DNA from: Lachnospiraceae bacterium
Lineage (GTDB): Bacteria; Bacillota; Clostridia; Lachnospirales; Lachnospiraceae
DNA: 64,000 bases
NCBI GenBank assembly: GCA_017470935.1
Contig: JAFUXG010000006.1
Location: 86,872 to 150,871, forward strand
Direction: 5' to 3'
Every line of letters starts with the position of its first letter. Position 1 is the first letter of the stretch. This document shows positions 26,947 through 35,111 of the stretch, one piece after another. The notes beneath the pieces were generated by a model. The model was given only the letters and a program-made list of their open reading frames with translations, did not search any database and was not told the origin of the DNA. Made by a program: the position numbers and the translations under genes.

Positions 26947-27156
26947 ATGGCAGTAGATGTTTTGATTAATGAAGCACAAGGGTTGCCGGAAGACAGTATT
27001 AAAAAGGTCGTTGAATATATACATTTTCTAAAATATGAATTAAATAATAATGTTTCAAATAATAAGAAGAGAACTTTGGGACGTCTCGAAGGAAAAATGA
27101 CATATATGGCAGATGATTTTGACGCAACCCCGGAGTGTTTTAAGGAGTATATGTAA
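26947..27156 (+). CDS. Antitoxin of a PIN-domain toxin-antitoxin pair
   Basis: A 69-residue protein beginning MAVDVLINEAQGLPEDSIKKVVEYIHFLKYE, the helical DNA-binding/dimer type seen before PIN toxins (DUF2281-like), with a basic middle and an acidic toxin-binding tail. AAAGGGG precedes ATG 26947; the longer frame has no ribosome site. The stop is directly followed by the toxin ATG. It lies inside the permease array, between copies 1 and 2. Confidence 0.75.
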   Translation: MAVDVLINEAQGLPEDSIKKVVEYIHFLKYELNNNVSNNKKRTLGRLEGKMTYMADDFDATPECFKEYM

Positions 27157-27537
27157 ATGATTTTGTTAGATACGCACACTTTATTATGGGCATTTTTTCA
27201 GATGGAAAATATTCCAAGGCAGACTCAAAATCTAATAGAGGAGACGGATAAGGCTTATGTAAGCATAGCGTCTCTTTGGGAGATTGCAATAAAACAAAGC
27301 ATAGGGAAACTTAATCTGAATTGTTCAATTGGAGATATCGTTCGAATATGCGAGGAGGAAGGAATTGATATTTTGCATATTAGATCTGAACATCTTGATC
27401 AGATAAAATTGCTTCCCATGGTGCATAATGATCCATTTGACAGACTGATTATTTCTCAGGCAATTGTAGAGAACTTGTCTATTGTTTCAAAGGATCATGT
27501 GTTTGGTGATTATGATGTTAAGTTGATTTGGAAATGA
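27157..27537 (+). CDS. PIN-domain toxin (VapC-like ribonuclease)
   Basis: A 126-residue PIN-domain protein. LLDTHTLLWAF supplies the first acidic residue, SIASLWEIAIKQSIGKL the Glu, and DPFDRLIISQA the later Asp residues of the metal site; the family normally cleaves RNA, often tRNA. It starts on the base after the antitoxin stop. A terminator of the array family ends the pair at 27560. All four acidic positions look intact, so it is probably functional. Confidence 0.85.
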   Translation: MILLDTHTLLWAFFQMENIPRQTQNLIEETDKAYVSIASLWEIAIKQSIGKLNLNCSIGDIVRICEEEGIDILHIRSEHLDQIKLLPMVHNDPFDRLIISQAIVENLSIVSKDHVFGDYDVKLIWK

Positions 27538-27559
27538 TGAGGAATATAATGAAATTATA

Positions 27560-27599
27560 GGGATTCTACCAATAGGATAGTTGGTGGAATCCCTTTTCT
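27560..27599 (+). terminator. Array-family terminator (after PIN toxin)
   Basis: GGGATTCTACCAA (27560-27572) pairs with TTGGTGGAATCCC (27581-27593), with one wobble, followed by TTTTCTA. Nearly identical to the copy at 29853. Confidence 0.85.
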
Positions 27600-27690
27600 A
27601 CTGTTAGGAGGTGTGGGGGATTGGTATTGTATGATATTTTAAAAACGCAGACATTAGAAATATAATACCAAATGCGGGGGCGATAAGAAT

Positions 27691-28464
27691 ATGAGAGAAT
27701 TAGTAAAGGCGGAGTGGTTTAAATTAAAAAAGTCAAGGAAATTTAAAGTTTTAATTATAGTCAATTTGTCCGTATTTCTTGTGCAGTGGTTTATGTGTTC
27801 TATTAAGCTTTGGCCGCCTCCATCGCATCCGAAATCAGGGTATATGGATTTGGCACGGGGGTTACAGTATATTTTACACCATGAGGTGATTGGGTATGTG
27901 TTGGCAACAAGATATATATGCGAAGAATTTTCAGAAAGAACATGGGGAACAAGTTTGTTAAGCGGTTACTCAAGAACAAGACTGTTATTAGCAAAAATGC
28001 TTGTCTTTATTGGAACTAATGTATTTCTTGTGTTGGCCTTTACCGGAAGTCAAATGCTACAGACATCTATTGACAGTGGCGGCTACATAGAGACAGTAGA
28101 TGCTAAGATGTGGGAATGTACAATAATGTTGTTGCTATATGGAATATTCGGTTATGCAGTGTTTGGTGTTGTGATGGTTGCAACTGCAGTAGTTATAAAG
28201 AAGAAGGTTGGAACAATAATATTCGGAATGGTGAGTTCATACGTTATGACGCAGACGGATATTATTACGAGAGATAACCCATTACCATTCACAAAATACA
28301 CTTATGCATATCAGTTAAGGCATCTCAAATACAAGGACTGGACGGGACCATGTTACTGGGGAGGACCATTTGAGCCGGGAGTGTATATTGGTGTGATGGT
28401 GATAACATTTATCATATCAATGGTAGTGGCGGTGTATGCGTTTAACAGGGCGGAGTTAAAGTAA
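27691..28464 (+). CDS. ABC-2 permease, array copy 2
   Basis: A 257-residue permease with six hydrophobic spans. The N-terminal half (to about residue 125) differs from its neighbours, with WFMCSIKLWPPPSHPKSGYM as the variable first outer loop. From SGGYIETVDAKMWE onward it is almost identical to copies 3, 4 and 6, including MTQTDIITRDNPLPF and YKDWTGPCYWGGPF. There is no ATPase of its own; it presumably pairs with the BcrA-like ATPase at 25292. The upstream region, with CAGACATTAGAAATATAATA, is shared with copies 3 and 4. Confidence 0.85.
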   Translation: MRELVKAEWFKLKKSRKFKVLIIVNLSVFLVQWFMCSIKLWPPPSHPKSGYMDLARGLQYILHHEVIGYVLATRYICEEFSERTWGTSLLSGYSRTRLLLAKMLVFIGTNVFLVLAFTGSQMLQTSIDSGGYIETVDAKMWECTIMLLLYGIFGYAVFGVVMVATAVVIKKKVGTIIFGMVSSYVMTQTDIITRDNPLPFTKYTYAYQLRHLKYKDWTGPCYWGGPFEPGVYIGVMVITFIISMVVAVYAFNRAELK

Positions 28465-28495
28465 CGCCATATTTGGTGGGGCATAAAAAGCTATA

Positions 28496-28672
28496 TTAAT
28501 TTGCAATCAAACGGTCTCTTGTTTTGGCAGCCAATTCAAAAGCCTTTAACATAGCCGGCGTAGATTCCGGTGAGTCATCGTCATAAACAATGGGTACATT
28601 TTTTAAATTATCTAATTGCTGCAGTTGTTCCTCTGATAGAGGTGATATGTCTTTAACTATAATCTACGCCAT
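28496..28672 (-). pseudogene. Broken antitoxin-like gene
   Basis: On the minus strand, AGAGGAG precedes ATG 28672, but codon 3 is TAG. After it the frame stays open for 55 codons, reading IIVKDISPLSEEQLQQLDNL and later YDDDSPESTPAMLKAF, and ends AAKTRDRLIAN. This is the pattern of a small antitoxin paired with RelE/HigB toxins, but no toxin gene is beside it. A single base change could explain the stop. It has a good promoter on the same strand (28810-28839). Confidence 0.55.
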
Positions 28673-28719
28673 AATATATTCTCCTCTCTTGGTTTGTGGC
28701 TCTTCTTGCAGAAATAAGT

Positions 28720-28788
28720 CTATTCAAGTAGTTTTTGTTTGAGTCCCATGAGAATGTCAATGTGTATATCCCTTTTGCTTATGTACAT
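28720..28788 (-). other. Possible 22-codon reading frame before the broken antitoxin
   Basis: On the minus strand ATG 28788 opens MYISKRDIHIDILMGLKQKLLE and stops at TAG 28720. It sits between the promoter and the antitoxin remnant. There is no clear ribosome binding site, so it could be a leader peptide, a remnant of a larger gene or chance. I do not recognise it. Confidence 0.3.
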
Positions 28789-28809
28789 ATGTTGTCTGTG
28801 ATTATCTTA

Positions 28810-28839
28810 ATTATACTATTATTGTAAGTGTAAAGTCAA
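28810..28839 (-). promoter_or_regulatory. Minus-strand promoter for the antitoxin remnant
   Basis: TTGACT, an 18-base spacer and TATAAT on the minus strand (plus coordinates 28834-28839 and 28810-28815). Confidence 0.6.
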
Positions 28840-28963
28840 TTATTTATACAGAATATAAAAGGCGGTTGTCAAACAAAATTGTGGGGCTGTTAATGATAGA
28901 TACTGATACTTTTGAAATGCAGGTATTAGAAATATAAATATCAAATGTGGGGAGTGATATAAA

Positions 28964-29737
28964 ATGAGGGATTTAATAAGGGCGGAGTGGTTCAAATTGT
29001 CGAAGTCAAGGACATTTAAGGTTTTGGTTATACTTAATCTGACAGTGTTTTTTGTGGATTGGATTATGTATTCTTTTAGGTTATGCAATCCACCGCCACG
29101 ACCAAAGTTAGGATATATGCTTTTGCCTACAGAACTACAGTATATTCTTCATCATGAGGTTATTGGGTATGTGTTGGCAGCTACATATATTTGTAGTGAA
29201 TTCTCCCAAAGAACATGGGGAACAAGTTTGTTAAGCGGTTACGCAAGAAAAAAACTGTTGCTATCAAAAATGATAGTTTTTGTTGGAGCAAATGTATTTT
29301 TGGTGTTGGTTTATACCGTTAGTGGAACACTTCTTACAACTATATACAGTGGCGGCTACATAGAAACAGTAAATGCAGAAATGTGGGAATGTACAATAAT
29401 GCTGCTGTTATATGGAATACTCGGTTATTCAGTGTTTGGTGTTGTGATGGTTGCAACTGCAGTGGTTATAAAGAAGAAGGTCGGAACAATCATATTCGGA
29501 ATGCTGAGTTCATATATTATGACGCAGACGGATATTATTACGAGAGACAATCCATTACCATTCACAAAATATACTTATGCATATCAGTTAAGGCATCTCA
29601 AATACAAGGACTGGACGGGACCATGTTACTGGGGAGGACCATTTGAGCCGGGAGTGTATCTTGGAGTGATGGCGGTGACATTTATTGTATCAATGGTGGT
29701 GGCGGTGTATGCGTTTAATCGGGTGGAGTTGAAGTGA
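28964..29737 (+). CDS. ABC-2 permease, array copy 3
   Basis: A 257-residue permease very close to copies 2, 4 and 6 from residue 125 to the end. Its distinctive region is residues 20-60 (NLTVFFVDWIMYSFRLCNPP, PRPKLGYMLLP), covering the end of span 1 and the first outer loop, and the span near 95-120. It follows 500 bases containing the broken antitoxin. GGGGAG precedes the ATG. It ends in VYAFNRVELK, as copy 4 does, where the other copies end RAELK or RAEMK. Confidence 0.85.
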   Translation: MRDLIRAEWFKLSKSRTFKVLVILNLTVFFVDWIMYSFRLCNPPPRPKLGYMLLPTELQYILHHEVIGYVLAATYICSEFSQRTWGTSLLSGYARKKLLLSKMIVFVGANVFLVLVYTVSGTLLTTIYSGGYIETVNAEMWECTIMLLLYGILGYSVFGVVMVATAVVIKKKVGTIIFGMLSSYIMTQTDIITRDNPLPFTKYTYAYQLRHLKYKDWTGPCYWGGPFEPGVYLGVMAVTFIVSMVVAVYAFNRVELK

Positions 29738-29852
29738 TCGGAATGCACGTCAATACATTAATAGATTATTGATGAAGGTAAAAAAACAGAGCAAGGCGGT
29801 TATAAAAATATAGGAACTAATAAGCGAAATTTTAAAATAGAATAATTAAAAA

Positions 29853-29892
29853 GGGATTCTACCAATAGGATAGTTGGTGGGATCCCTTTTCT
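29853..29892 (+). terminator. Array-family terminator (after copy 3)
   Basis: GGGATTCTACCAA (29853-29865) pairs with TTGGTGGGATCCC (29874-29886), followed by TTTTCTA; flanks match the copy at 27560. Confidence 0.85.
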
Positions 29893-29984
29893 ACTGTTAG
29901 TCGGTGTGAAATTTGGGTATTGTGTGATATTTTTGAGATGCAGACATTAGAAATATAATACTAAATGTGGGGAGTGATATAAGT

Positions 29985-30758
29985 ATGAAGGATTTGATAA
30001 AGGCGGAGTGGTTCAAACTGTCAAAATCAAGGACATTTAAGGTTTTGATTATACTTAATTTGTTAGTGCTTATTATAGATTGGATTGAATATTCAGTTGG
30101 TTATTATACACCGCCTGCACATTCGAAAGAGGGATGGAAGATGTTGGGAAGTGAATTACAATATATTCTTCATCATGAGGTTATTGGATATGTTTTAGTA
30201 ATAACATATATATGTAATGAGTTTTCATATAGAACATTTGGGATAAGCATGTTAAGTGGTTATTTCAGAATAAAGCTTCTTCTTGCTAAAATCATTGTTT
30301 TTGTAGTTGCAAATGTTTTTTTAGTGTTAATATATTCTGTTAGCGGAACTGTAGTTGCAACTTGTTTTAGTGGCGGCTACATAGAAACAGTAAATGCAGA
30401 AATGTGGGAATGCACAATAATGCTGTTGTTATATGGAATACTGGGGTATGCAGTGTTTGGTGTAGTGATGATTGCAACTGCGGTAGTTATAAAGAAGAAG
30501 GTTGGAACAATCATATTCGGAATGGTGAGTTCTTATGTTATGACACAGACGGATATAATAACCAGAGATAACCCATTGCCTTTTACAAAATACACTTATG
30601 CATATCAGTTAAGGCATCTCAAATACAAGGACTGGACCGGACCTTGTAATTGGGGAGGACCATTTGAGCCGGGAGTGTATCTTGGAGTGATGGCGGCAAC
30701 ATTTATTATATCAATGGTAGTGGCGGTGTATGCGTTTAATCGGGTGGAGTTGAAGTGA
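29985..30758 (+). CDS. ABC-2 permease, array copy 4
   Basis: A 257-residue permease. ATG 29985 follows GGGGAG at a normal distance; the longer frame start is not needed. Variable positions again cluster in residues 20-60 (LVLIIDWIEYSVGYYTPP) and 90-125, while the C-terminal half is nearly the same as copies 2, 3 and 6, apart from PCNWGG in place of PCYWGG. The 60 bases upstream are close to those of copies 2 and 3, so each was probably copied with its leader. Confidence 0.85.
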   Translation: MKDLIKAEWFKLSKSRTFKVLIILNLLVLIIDWIEYSVGYYTPPAHSKEGWKMLGSELQYILHHEVIGYVLVITYICNEFSYRTFGISMLSGYFRIKLLLAKIIVFVVANVFLVLIYSVSGTVVATCFSGGYIETVNAEMWECTIMLLLYGILGYAVFGVVMIATAVVIKKKVGTIIFGMVSSYVMTQTDIITRDNPLPFTKYTYAYQLRHLKYKDWTGPCNWGGPFEPGVYLGVMAATFIISMVVAVYAFNRVELK

Positions 30759-30882
30759 TGGATAATCGTACTTAGCATTTGATAATTTTACCAAAGGTTC
30801 TGTCGCAGCATACAGTTGTGGCAGCGCCTTATAGAATAGATGTGATATCAAATAGAAAATTCGCATGTAAGGAGATAGGGTC

Positions 30883-31656
30883 GTGAGAGATTTGATAAAG
30901 ACAGAGTTGTTCAAGCTTAAAAAGTCGAGAACATTTAAGATTTTGATTATCATTAATTTATCGGTAATAATTACTTTTATACTTGGAGTTGGAATTGGAT
31001 ATTATGATGTTGAGCCACATTCGTTAGTTGGTTATAAGATGTATAAAAGCTCCGTACAATACATATTGCATCATGGGCTTGTTGGTTACATACTGGCATC
31101 AGGCTTTATATGCAGCGAGTATTCGCAAAATACCATTGGCAGCGGTTTGGTGAGCGGTCATTCACGTACAAAGCTTCTGCTAGCGAAAATGATAGTGTTT
31201 GTGTGCGGGGTTGTAATTCTATTTTTAATATATCTGGCGGCATCAACATTTATTACATCATTTTATACAGGTGGATTTGTTGAGAAAATGACATTGCAGA
31301 TATGGGAATACATAGTTGTTTTATTGTCATATTCTGTTATTGGCTATGCCGTATATGGCGTTTTGATGGCATGTGTTGCGATAGTGATTAAAGGGAAAAT
31401 AAAGACTATTGTGATTGGTATGGGTATGGAATATGCTATGACACAGACTGATATAATAACAAAAGATAATCCACTGCCATTTATAAAATACACTTTTGCC
31501 TATCAGTTAAGGCATCTGCGATACAAGGACTGGGTGGGCCCGGGGTATTGGGGAGGATCATTTGAGCCGGGAGTGTATATTGGTGTGATGGTGGTAACAT
31601 TCATTATATCAATGGTGGTGGCGGTGTATGCGTTTAACAGGGCGGAGATGAAATGA
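30883..31656 (+). CDS. ABC-2 permease, array copy 5 (divergent)
   Basis: A 257-residue permease starting at GTG 30883 after AAGGAGA. It shares the start (MRDLIKTELFKLKKSRTFK) and the last third (MTQTDIITKDNPLPF, YKDWVGPGYWGG, VYAFNRAEMK), but the region 20-180 is distinct from copies 2-4 and 6, with WEYIVVLLSYSVIGYAVYGVLMA in place of the usual block. Sequence identity therefore rises again toward the 3' end, which suggests gene conversion with its neighbours. Confidence 0.85.
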   Translation: MRDLIKTELFKLKKSRTFKILIIINLSVIITFILGVGIGYYDVEPHSLVGYKMYKSSVQYILHHGLVGYILASGFICSEYSQNTIGSGLVSGHSRTKLLLAKMIVFVCGVVILFLIYLAASTFITSFYTGGFVEKMTLQIWEYIVVLLSYSVIGYAVYGVLMACVAIVIKGKIKTIVIGMGMEYAMTQTDIITKDNPLPFIKYTFAYQLRHLRYKDWVGPGYWGGSFEPGVYIGVMVVTFIISMVVAVYAFNRAEMK

Positions 31657-31693
31657 AAACAAAAGAAGATTATAATTGAGGGATGATAAGACT

Positions 31694-32467
31694 ATGAGAG
31701 ACTTGATAAAGGCAGAATGGTTTAAATTATTGAAATCAAAGACCTTTAGGGTGCTTATAATACTTAATTTATCAGTATTCTTTGTCCAGTGGTATATGTA
31801 TTACTTTGAGTTTTGGAATCCTCCACGACGTACCCAATTAGGATATATTGAATTGGGAGCAGGATTACAGTATATCTTGCATCATGAAGTGGTCGGGTAT
31901 GTGTTAGCGGCAACATATGTGTGTGGCGAGTTTTCAAATAGAACGTGGGGAATAGGATTGTTATGTGGTAAATCACGAGCCGCAATACTATTGTCAAAGA
32001 TGTTCGTGTTTGTTGTAGCTAATGTATTTTTGGTGCTGGTTTTTACTGGAACAGAAATCCTTCAGACATCTATTTACAGTGGCGGATACATAGAAACGGT
32101 AAATGCAGAAATGTGGGAATGTACAATAATGTTGTTGCTATATGGAATACTCGGTTATGCAGTATTTGGTGTTGTGATGGTTGCAACTGCAGTGGTTATA
32201 AAGAAGAAGGTTGGAACAATCATATTTGGAATGTTGAGTTCATATATTATGACGCAGATGGATATAATTACCAGGGATAACCCATTACCATTTATAAAAT
32301 ATACTTATGCATATCAGTTGAGGCACCTCAAATACAAGGACTGGACCGGACCATGTTATTGGGGTGGACCATTTGAGCCGGGAGTGTATATTGGTGTGAT
32401 GGTGGTAACATTCATTATATCAATGGTGGTGGCGTTGTATGCGTTTAATAGGGCGGAGTTGAAATAA
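31694..32467 (+). CDS. ABC-2 permease, array copy 6
   Basis: A 257-residue permease starting at ATG 31694, 37 bases after copy 5, so probably on the same transcript. It has its own variable first loop (YYFEFWNPPRRTQLGYIELG) and a charged, altered loop near residue 85 (LLCGKSRAAILLSKM, replacing the usual SGYSR). The second half again matches copies 2-4. An array-family terminator follows at 32482, closing the set. Confidence 0.85.
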   Translation: MRDLIKAEWFKLLKSKTFRVLIILNLSVFFVQWYMYYFEFWNPPRRTQLGYIELGAGLQYILHHEVVGYVLAATYVCGEFSNRTWGIGLLCGKSRAAILLSKMFVFVVANVFLVLVFTGTEILQTSIYSGGYIETVNAEMWECTIMLLLYGILGYAVFGVVMVATAVVIKKKVGTIIFGMLSSYIMTQMDIITRDNPLPFIKYTYAYQLRHLKYKDWTGPCYWGGPFEPGVYIGVMVVTFIISMVVALYAFNRAELK

Positions 32468-32481
32468 TAAGTATTATACTG

Positions 32482-32509
32482 AGTCTCTACCGATGGTAGA
32501 GGCTTTTTC
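32482..32509 (+). terminator. Array-family terminator (after copy 6)
   Basis: AGTCTCTACC (32482-32491) pairs with GGTAGAGGCT (32495-32504), followed by TTTTCT; flanking CTACTTAT...GGTGTG matches the clpB terminator. Confidence 0.8.
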
Positions 32510-32629
32510 TACTTATAAAGGGTGTGTTTTTCATTTTCTGTCATTTATGCTATTATATGTAGAAAGGCCATTCTATAAAAGTATCTATGCAAAGATACTG
32601 AATTTTAAGATGACGGAAAGGATGATGAC

Positions 32630-33391
32630 ATGGATCAGCAAAAAATCGGAAGGTTCATTGCGGAAATGAGAAAGAAACAGGGGTATACCCAGAAGGAGAT
32701 TGCGGAACAGCTTGGTATCAGCGACAAGGCAGTCAGCAAATGGGAGACAGGCAGGAGCATGCCGGATAATTCCATAATGCTTCCCCTTTGTGAGCTTCTT
32801 AATATCAATGTCAATGAACTGCTGTCCGGGGAATCCCTTTCCGTCACGGAATATAATAGAAAGGCGGAAGAGAATATGATGAATTTGATGAAGGACAGTG
32901 ATGAGAGAAAGAGGCATGCAAGAAGGACAAGAATATCCATGGTAATATGGGTAGTAACGCTTATGCTGCTGATGATTATTATGATTTCCAATGTTGAAAC
33001 ATCGGATTTGGCAAACCTGCTTTATTATATTGATGTGCCGGGAATTAACTATGTGGTATCTATAGTGTTGATTTCTCTGGCGTGTTCAGGGCAGATAAAT
33101 GATTTCTTCAGGGCATTTTTCTATGTGGTGCATGGAACAGAGGACGAGCAGAAGATGGAGATGTCCATTAAGGCGGTTCGATTTGCAGAAAGGACATTTC
33201 TTGTGGGTGGTGCTTTTGTGACGGTTTTCTTCGCCATTTATGTATTAAGCCATGTGGATGTGATAGCGAAGACAAACCAGGTTTTATGTGCTAATCTGGC
33301 GGTAATGCTGACGACAATGGTCTATGGATGTCTTGGGGCGTTGCTGCTTGCACCCATAAGAAGCAGACTTGAGAAAATGCAGATTATGTGA
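32630..33391 (+). CDS. XRE-family regulator with a membrane domain
   Basis: A 253-residue protein. The N-terminal Cro/C1 helix-turn-helix (residues 9-62: YTQKEIAEQLGISDKAVSKWETGRSMP) is joined by a helical linker to four likely transmembrane segments (about 103-120, 133-150, 188-208, 220-240). Membrane-anchored XRE proteins often sense drugs or envelope stress through the membrane domain. Its neighbours, the permease array and the MATE pump 120 bases downstream, are plausible targets; that link is inferred. Confidence 0.82.
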   Translation: MDQQKIGRFIAEMRKKQGYTQKEIAEQLGISDKAVSKWETGRSMPDNSIMLPLCELLNINVNELLSGESLSVTEYNRKAEENMMNLMKDSDERKRHARRTRISMVIWVVTLMLLMIIMISNVETSDLANLLYYIDVPGINYVVSIVLISLACSGQINDFFRAFFYVVHGTEDEQKMEMSIKAVRFAERTFLVGGAFVTVFFAIYVLSHVDVIAKTNQVLCANLAVMLTTMVYGCLGALLLAPIRSRLEKMQIM

Positions 33392-33510
33392 GTGGCGGAA
33401 GGCAAAGAGTAGATAAAAAAGAAGCTCCGGCATTGAGTTTTTCCGAAATAAGTTATATACTTTATGTTGTTTGGATATTATTAAGAAACAACTAAGAGGA
33501 TGAACTTACT

Positions 33511-34863
33511 ATGGAAACTAAGATGGATATGCTGCATGGTCCGCTTCTCAAAAAAATATTGATATTTGCATTTCCGATTATTGTCGGAAGTGTGTTGCAG
33601 CAGCTTTTTTCTGCAGTGGATATTGCTGTGGTGGGACTTGTTGGAGACAGTAACGGGCAGGCGGCAATCGGGGCCAACACCAGCCTGATTGCCCTGTTCG
33701 TTAATTTCTTTGTGGGACTGACTGTGGGAATCAATGTGGTCATCGGCAACTATATTGGACGAAGCCACAAGGAACGTATATCAACGACGGTTCACACCGC
33801 TGTTTGTTTTGCGGTTTTTTCCGGTATTGGCTTATTACTTCTGGTTGAAATGGTGGCGCGCCCCATGCTGGTTATTATGGCTACACCGGATGAGGTGATT
33901 GACCTGGCGGTGACTTACTTGAGAATCTATGCTCTTGGCATGCCATTTATTCTTTTATATAATTTCGGAGCTGCGGTGCTAAGAACGGTGGGAGATACAA
34001 AGAGACCCTTGTATGCACTTCTGGCAGCGGGATTCATCAATATGCTATTGGACGTGCTGCTGACAGTATGTCTTCATCTTGGTGTTGTTGGTGTGGCTGT
34101 AGCCACAGCCTTTTCCAATGTTATCAGTTCATCATTGGTCATATGGTTCTTAACACATGAAGATGGAGACATCAGGCTTGATCTGTCAAACCTTCATATC
34201 AATGGTGGGGACCTTATTAAACTGCTTAAAATCGGGCTGCCGTCAGGATTTCAGACTATGGTTTTTTCAATTGCAAATCTATGCATTCAGACTGCAATCA
34301 ATTCTTATGGACCGGCTGCGGTTGCCGGCAACGCCGTGGCGCTTATATTCGAGGTGCTGGCATATTATGTTGTGACAGGTATCAATCAGGCTGCTGTAAC
34401 ATTTACCAGTGTGAATTACGGCGCGGGTAATCTGAAAAGGTGTCTTAAGGTGTTCTTAATTTCTATGGCTGTTGCCGTAGCTCTTACCAATATAGTTAAT
34501 TATTCATTTATCTTTGGTGAAAAGTTCTTTGTAGGTCTGTTTACCTCAGACACGGCGGTGGCAGAGTGTGTATATGAGAGATTCAGGGTAGTTCTTGCGG
34601 TACAGTTTCTTATATGCAGTTATGAGATAAGCGGGTCGGTGCTCAGGGGCTTTGGGCATTCCATGCTCCCTGCGGTAATCACTATCTTTGGAACCTGTGT
34701 TCTTAGGATCATATGGGTCAATACTGTGTGTGTAAAATTCAGGGACATTTCTTATGTATTTGTGGTGTATCCGATGTCATGGATTGTGACCGGAATCGCC
34801 GTAGTAACGGCATTTGTCATCACCTTCAGAAGATTATATGATAGCAAAACAAAAAGATATTAG
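33511..34863 (+). CDS. MATE-family multidrug efflux pump
   Basis: A 450-residue protein with about 12 hydrophobic segments and two homologous halves. It starts MLHGPLLKKILIFAFPIIVGSVLQQLFSAVDIAVVG, which is typical of the DinF/NorM branch of MATE transporters in Firmicutes. These use a Na+ or H+ gradient to export cationic drugs. It follows the membrane XRE regulator, which may control it. The gene appears complete. The substrate cannot be told from the sequence. Confidence 0.88.
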   Translation: METKMDMLHGPLLKKILIFAFPIIVGSVLQQLFSAVDIAVVGLVGDSNGQAAIGANTSLIALFVNFFVGLTVGINVVIGNYIGRSHKERISTTVHTAVCFAVFSGIGLLLLVEMVARPMLVIMATPDEVIDLAVTYLRIYALGMPFILLYNFGAAVLRTVGDTKRPLYALLAAGFINMLLDVLLTVCLHLGVVGVAVATAFSNVISSSLVIWFLTHEDGDIRLDLSNLHINGGDLIKLLKIGLPSGFQTMVFSIANLCIQTAINSYGPAAVAGNAVALIFEVLAYYVVTGINQAAVTFTSVNYGAGNLKRCLKVFLISMAVAVALTNIVNYSFIFGEKFFVGLFTSDTAVAECVYERFRVVLAVQFLICSYEISGSVLRGFGHSMLPAVITIFGTCVLRIIWVNTVCVKFRDISYVFVVYPMSWIVTGIAVVTAFVITFRRLYDSKTKRY

Positions 34864-34881
34864 ACAAATTGTAAAATATAC

Positions 34882-34910
34882 TTGACATTATTCTGTCGGG
34901 GTGGTATTAT
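34882..34910 (+). promoter_or_regulatory. Promoter for the 35112-36222 cluster
   Basis: TTGACA (34882-34887), a 17-base spacer and TATTAT (34905-34910), giving a leader of almost 200 bases before the first gene. Confidence 0.75.
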
Positions 34911-34917
34911 CATTACA

Positions 34918-35025
34918 GAAGCTTACAGGGGAAACATTTCTGCAGGATGTTTTTCTGAAGTTATGAATGACCTACGGGTTGTTCGCAAGATGTAATGAGA
35001 GTATCACCCTATACTTTTAAGCTTC
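34918..35025 (+). ncRNA. Candidate structured leader RNA
   Basis: GAAGCTTA (34918-34925) can pair with TAAGCTTC (35018-35025) to close a domain of about 108 bases. Inside are an AAACAT/ATGTTT hairpin (34932-34952), a small UUCG-loop hairpin and GGGT/ACCC pairing (34976-35009). It begins just after the promoter at 34882 and ends about 85 bases before the coding start. I could not match it to any riboswitch class I know. The fold is hand-drawn, not computed. Confidence 0.35.
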
Positions 35026-35111
35026 CGGTGACAGAGGAACAATTAGGATAATAAACAATTGATAAGCAGTCAAATTAATGTGAGTATTATATAAAGAAAG
35101 GATGATTGATT

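Noticed and set aside
34911-35111. c-di-GMP or guanidine riboswitch
   Set aside because: The conserved cores of these classes are not present in the leader; only a generic structured RNA can be proposed.
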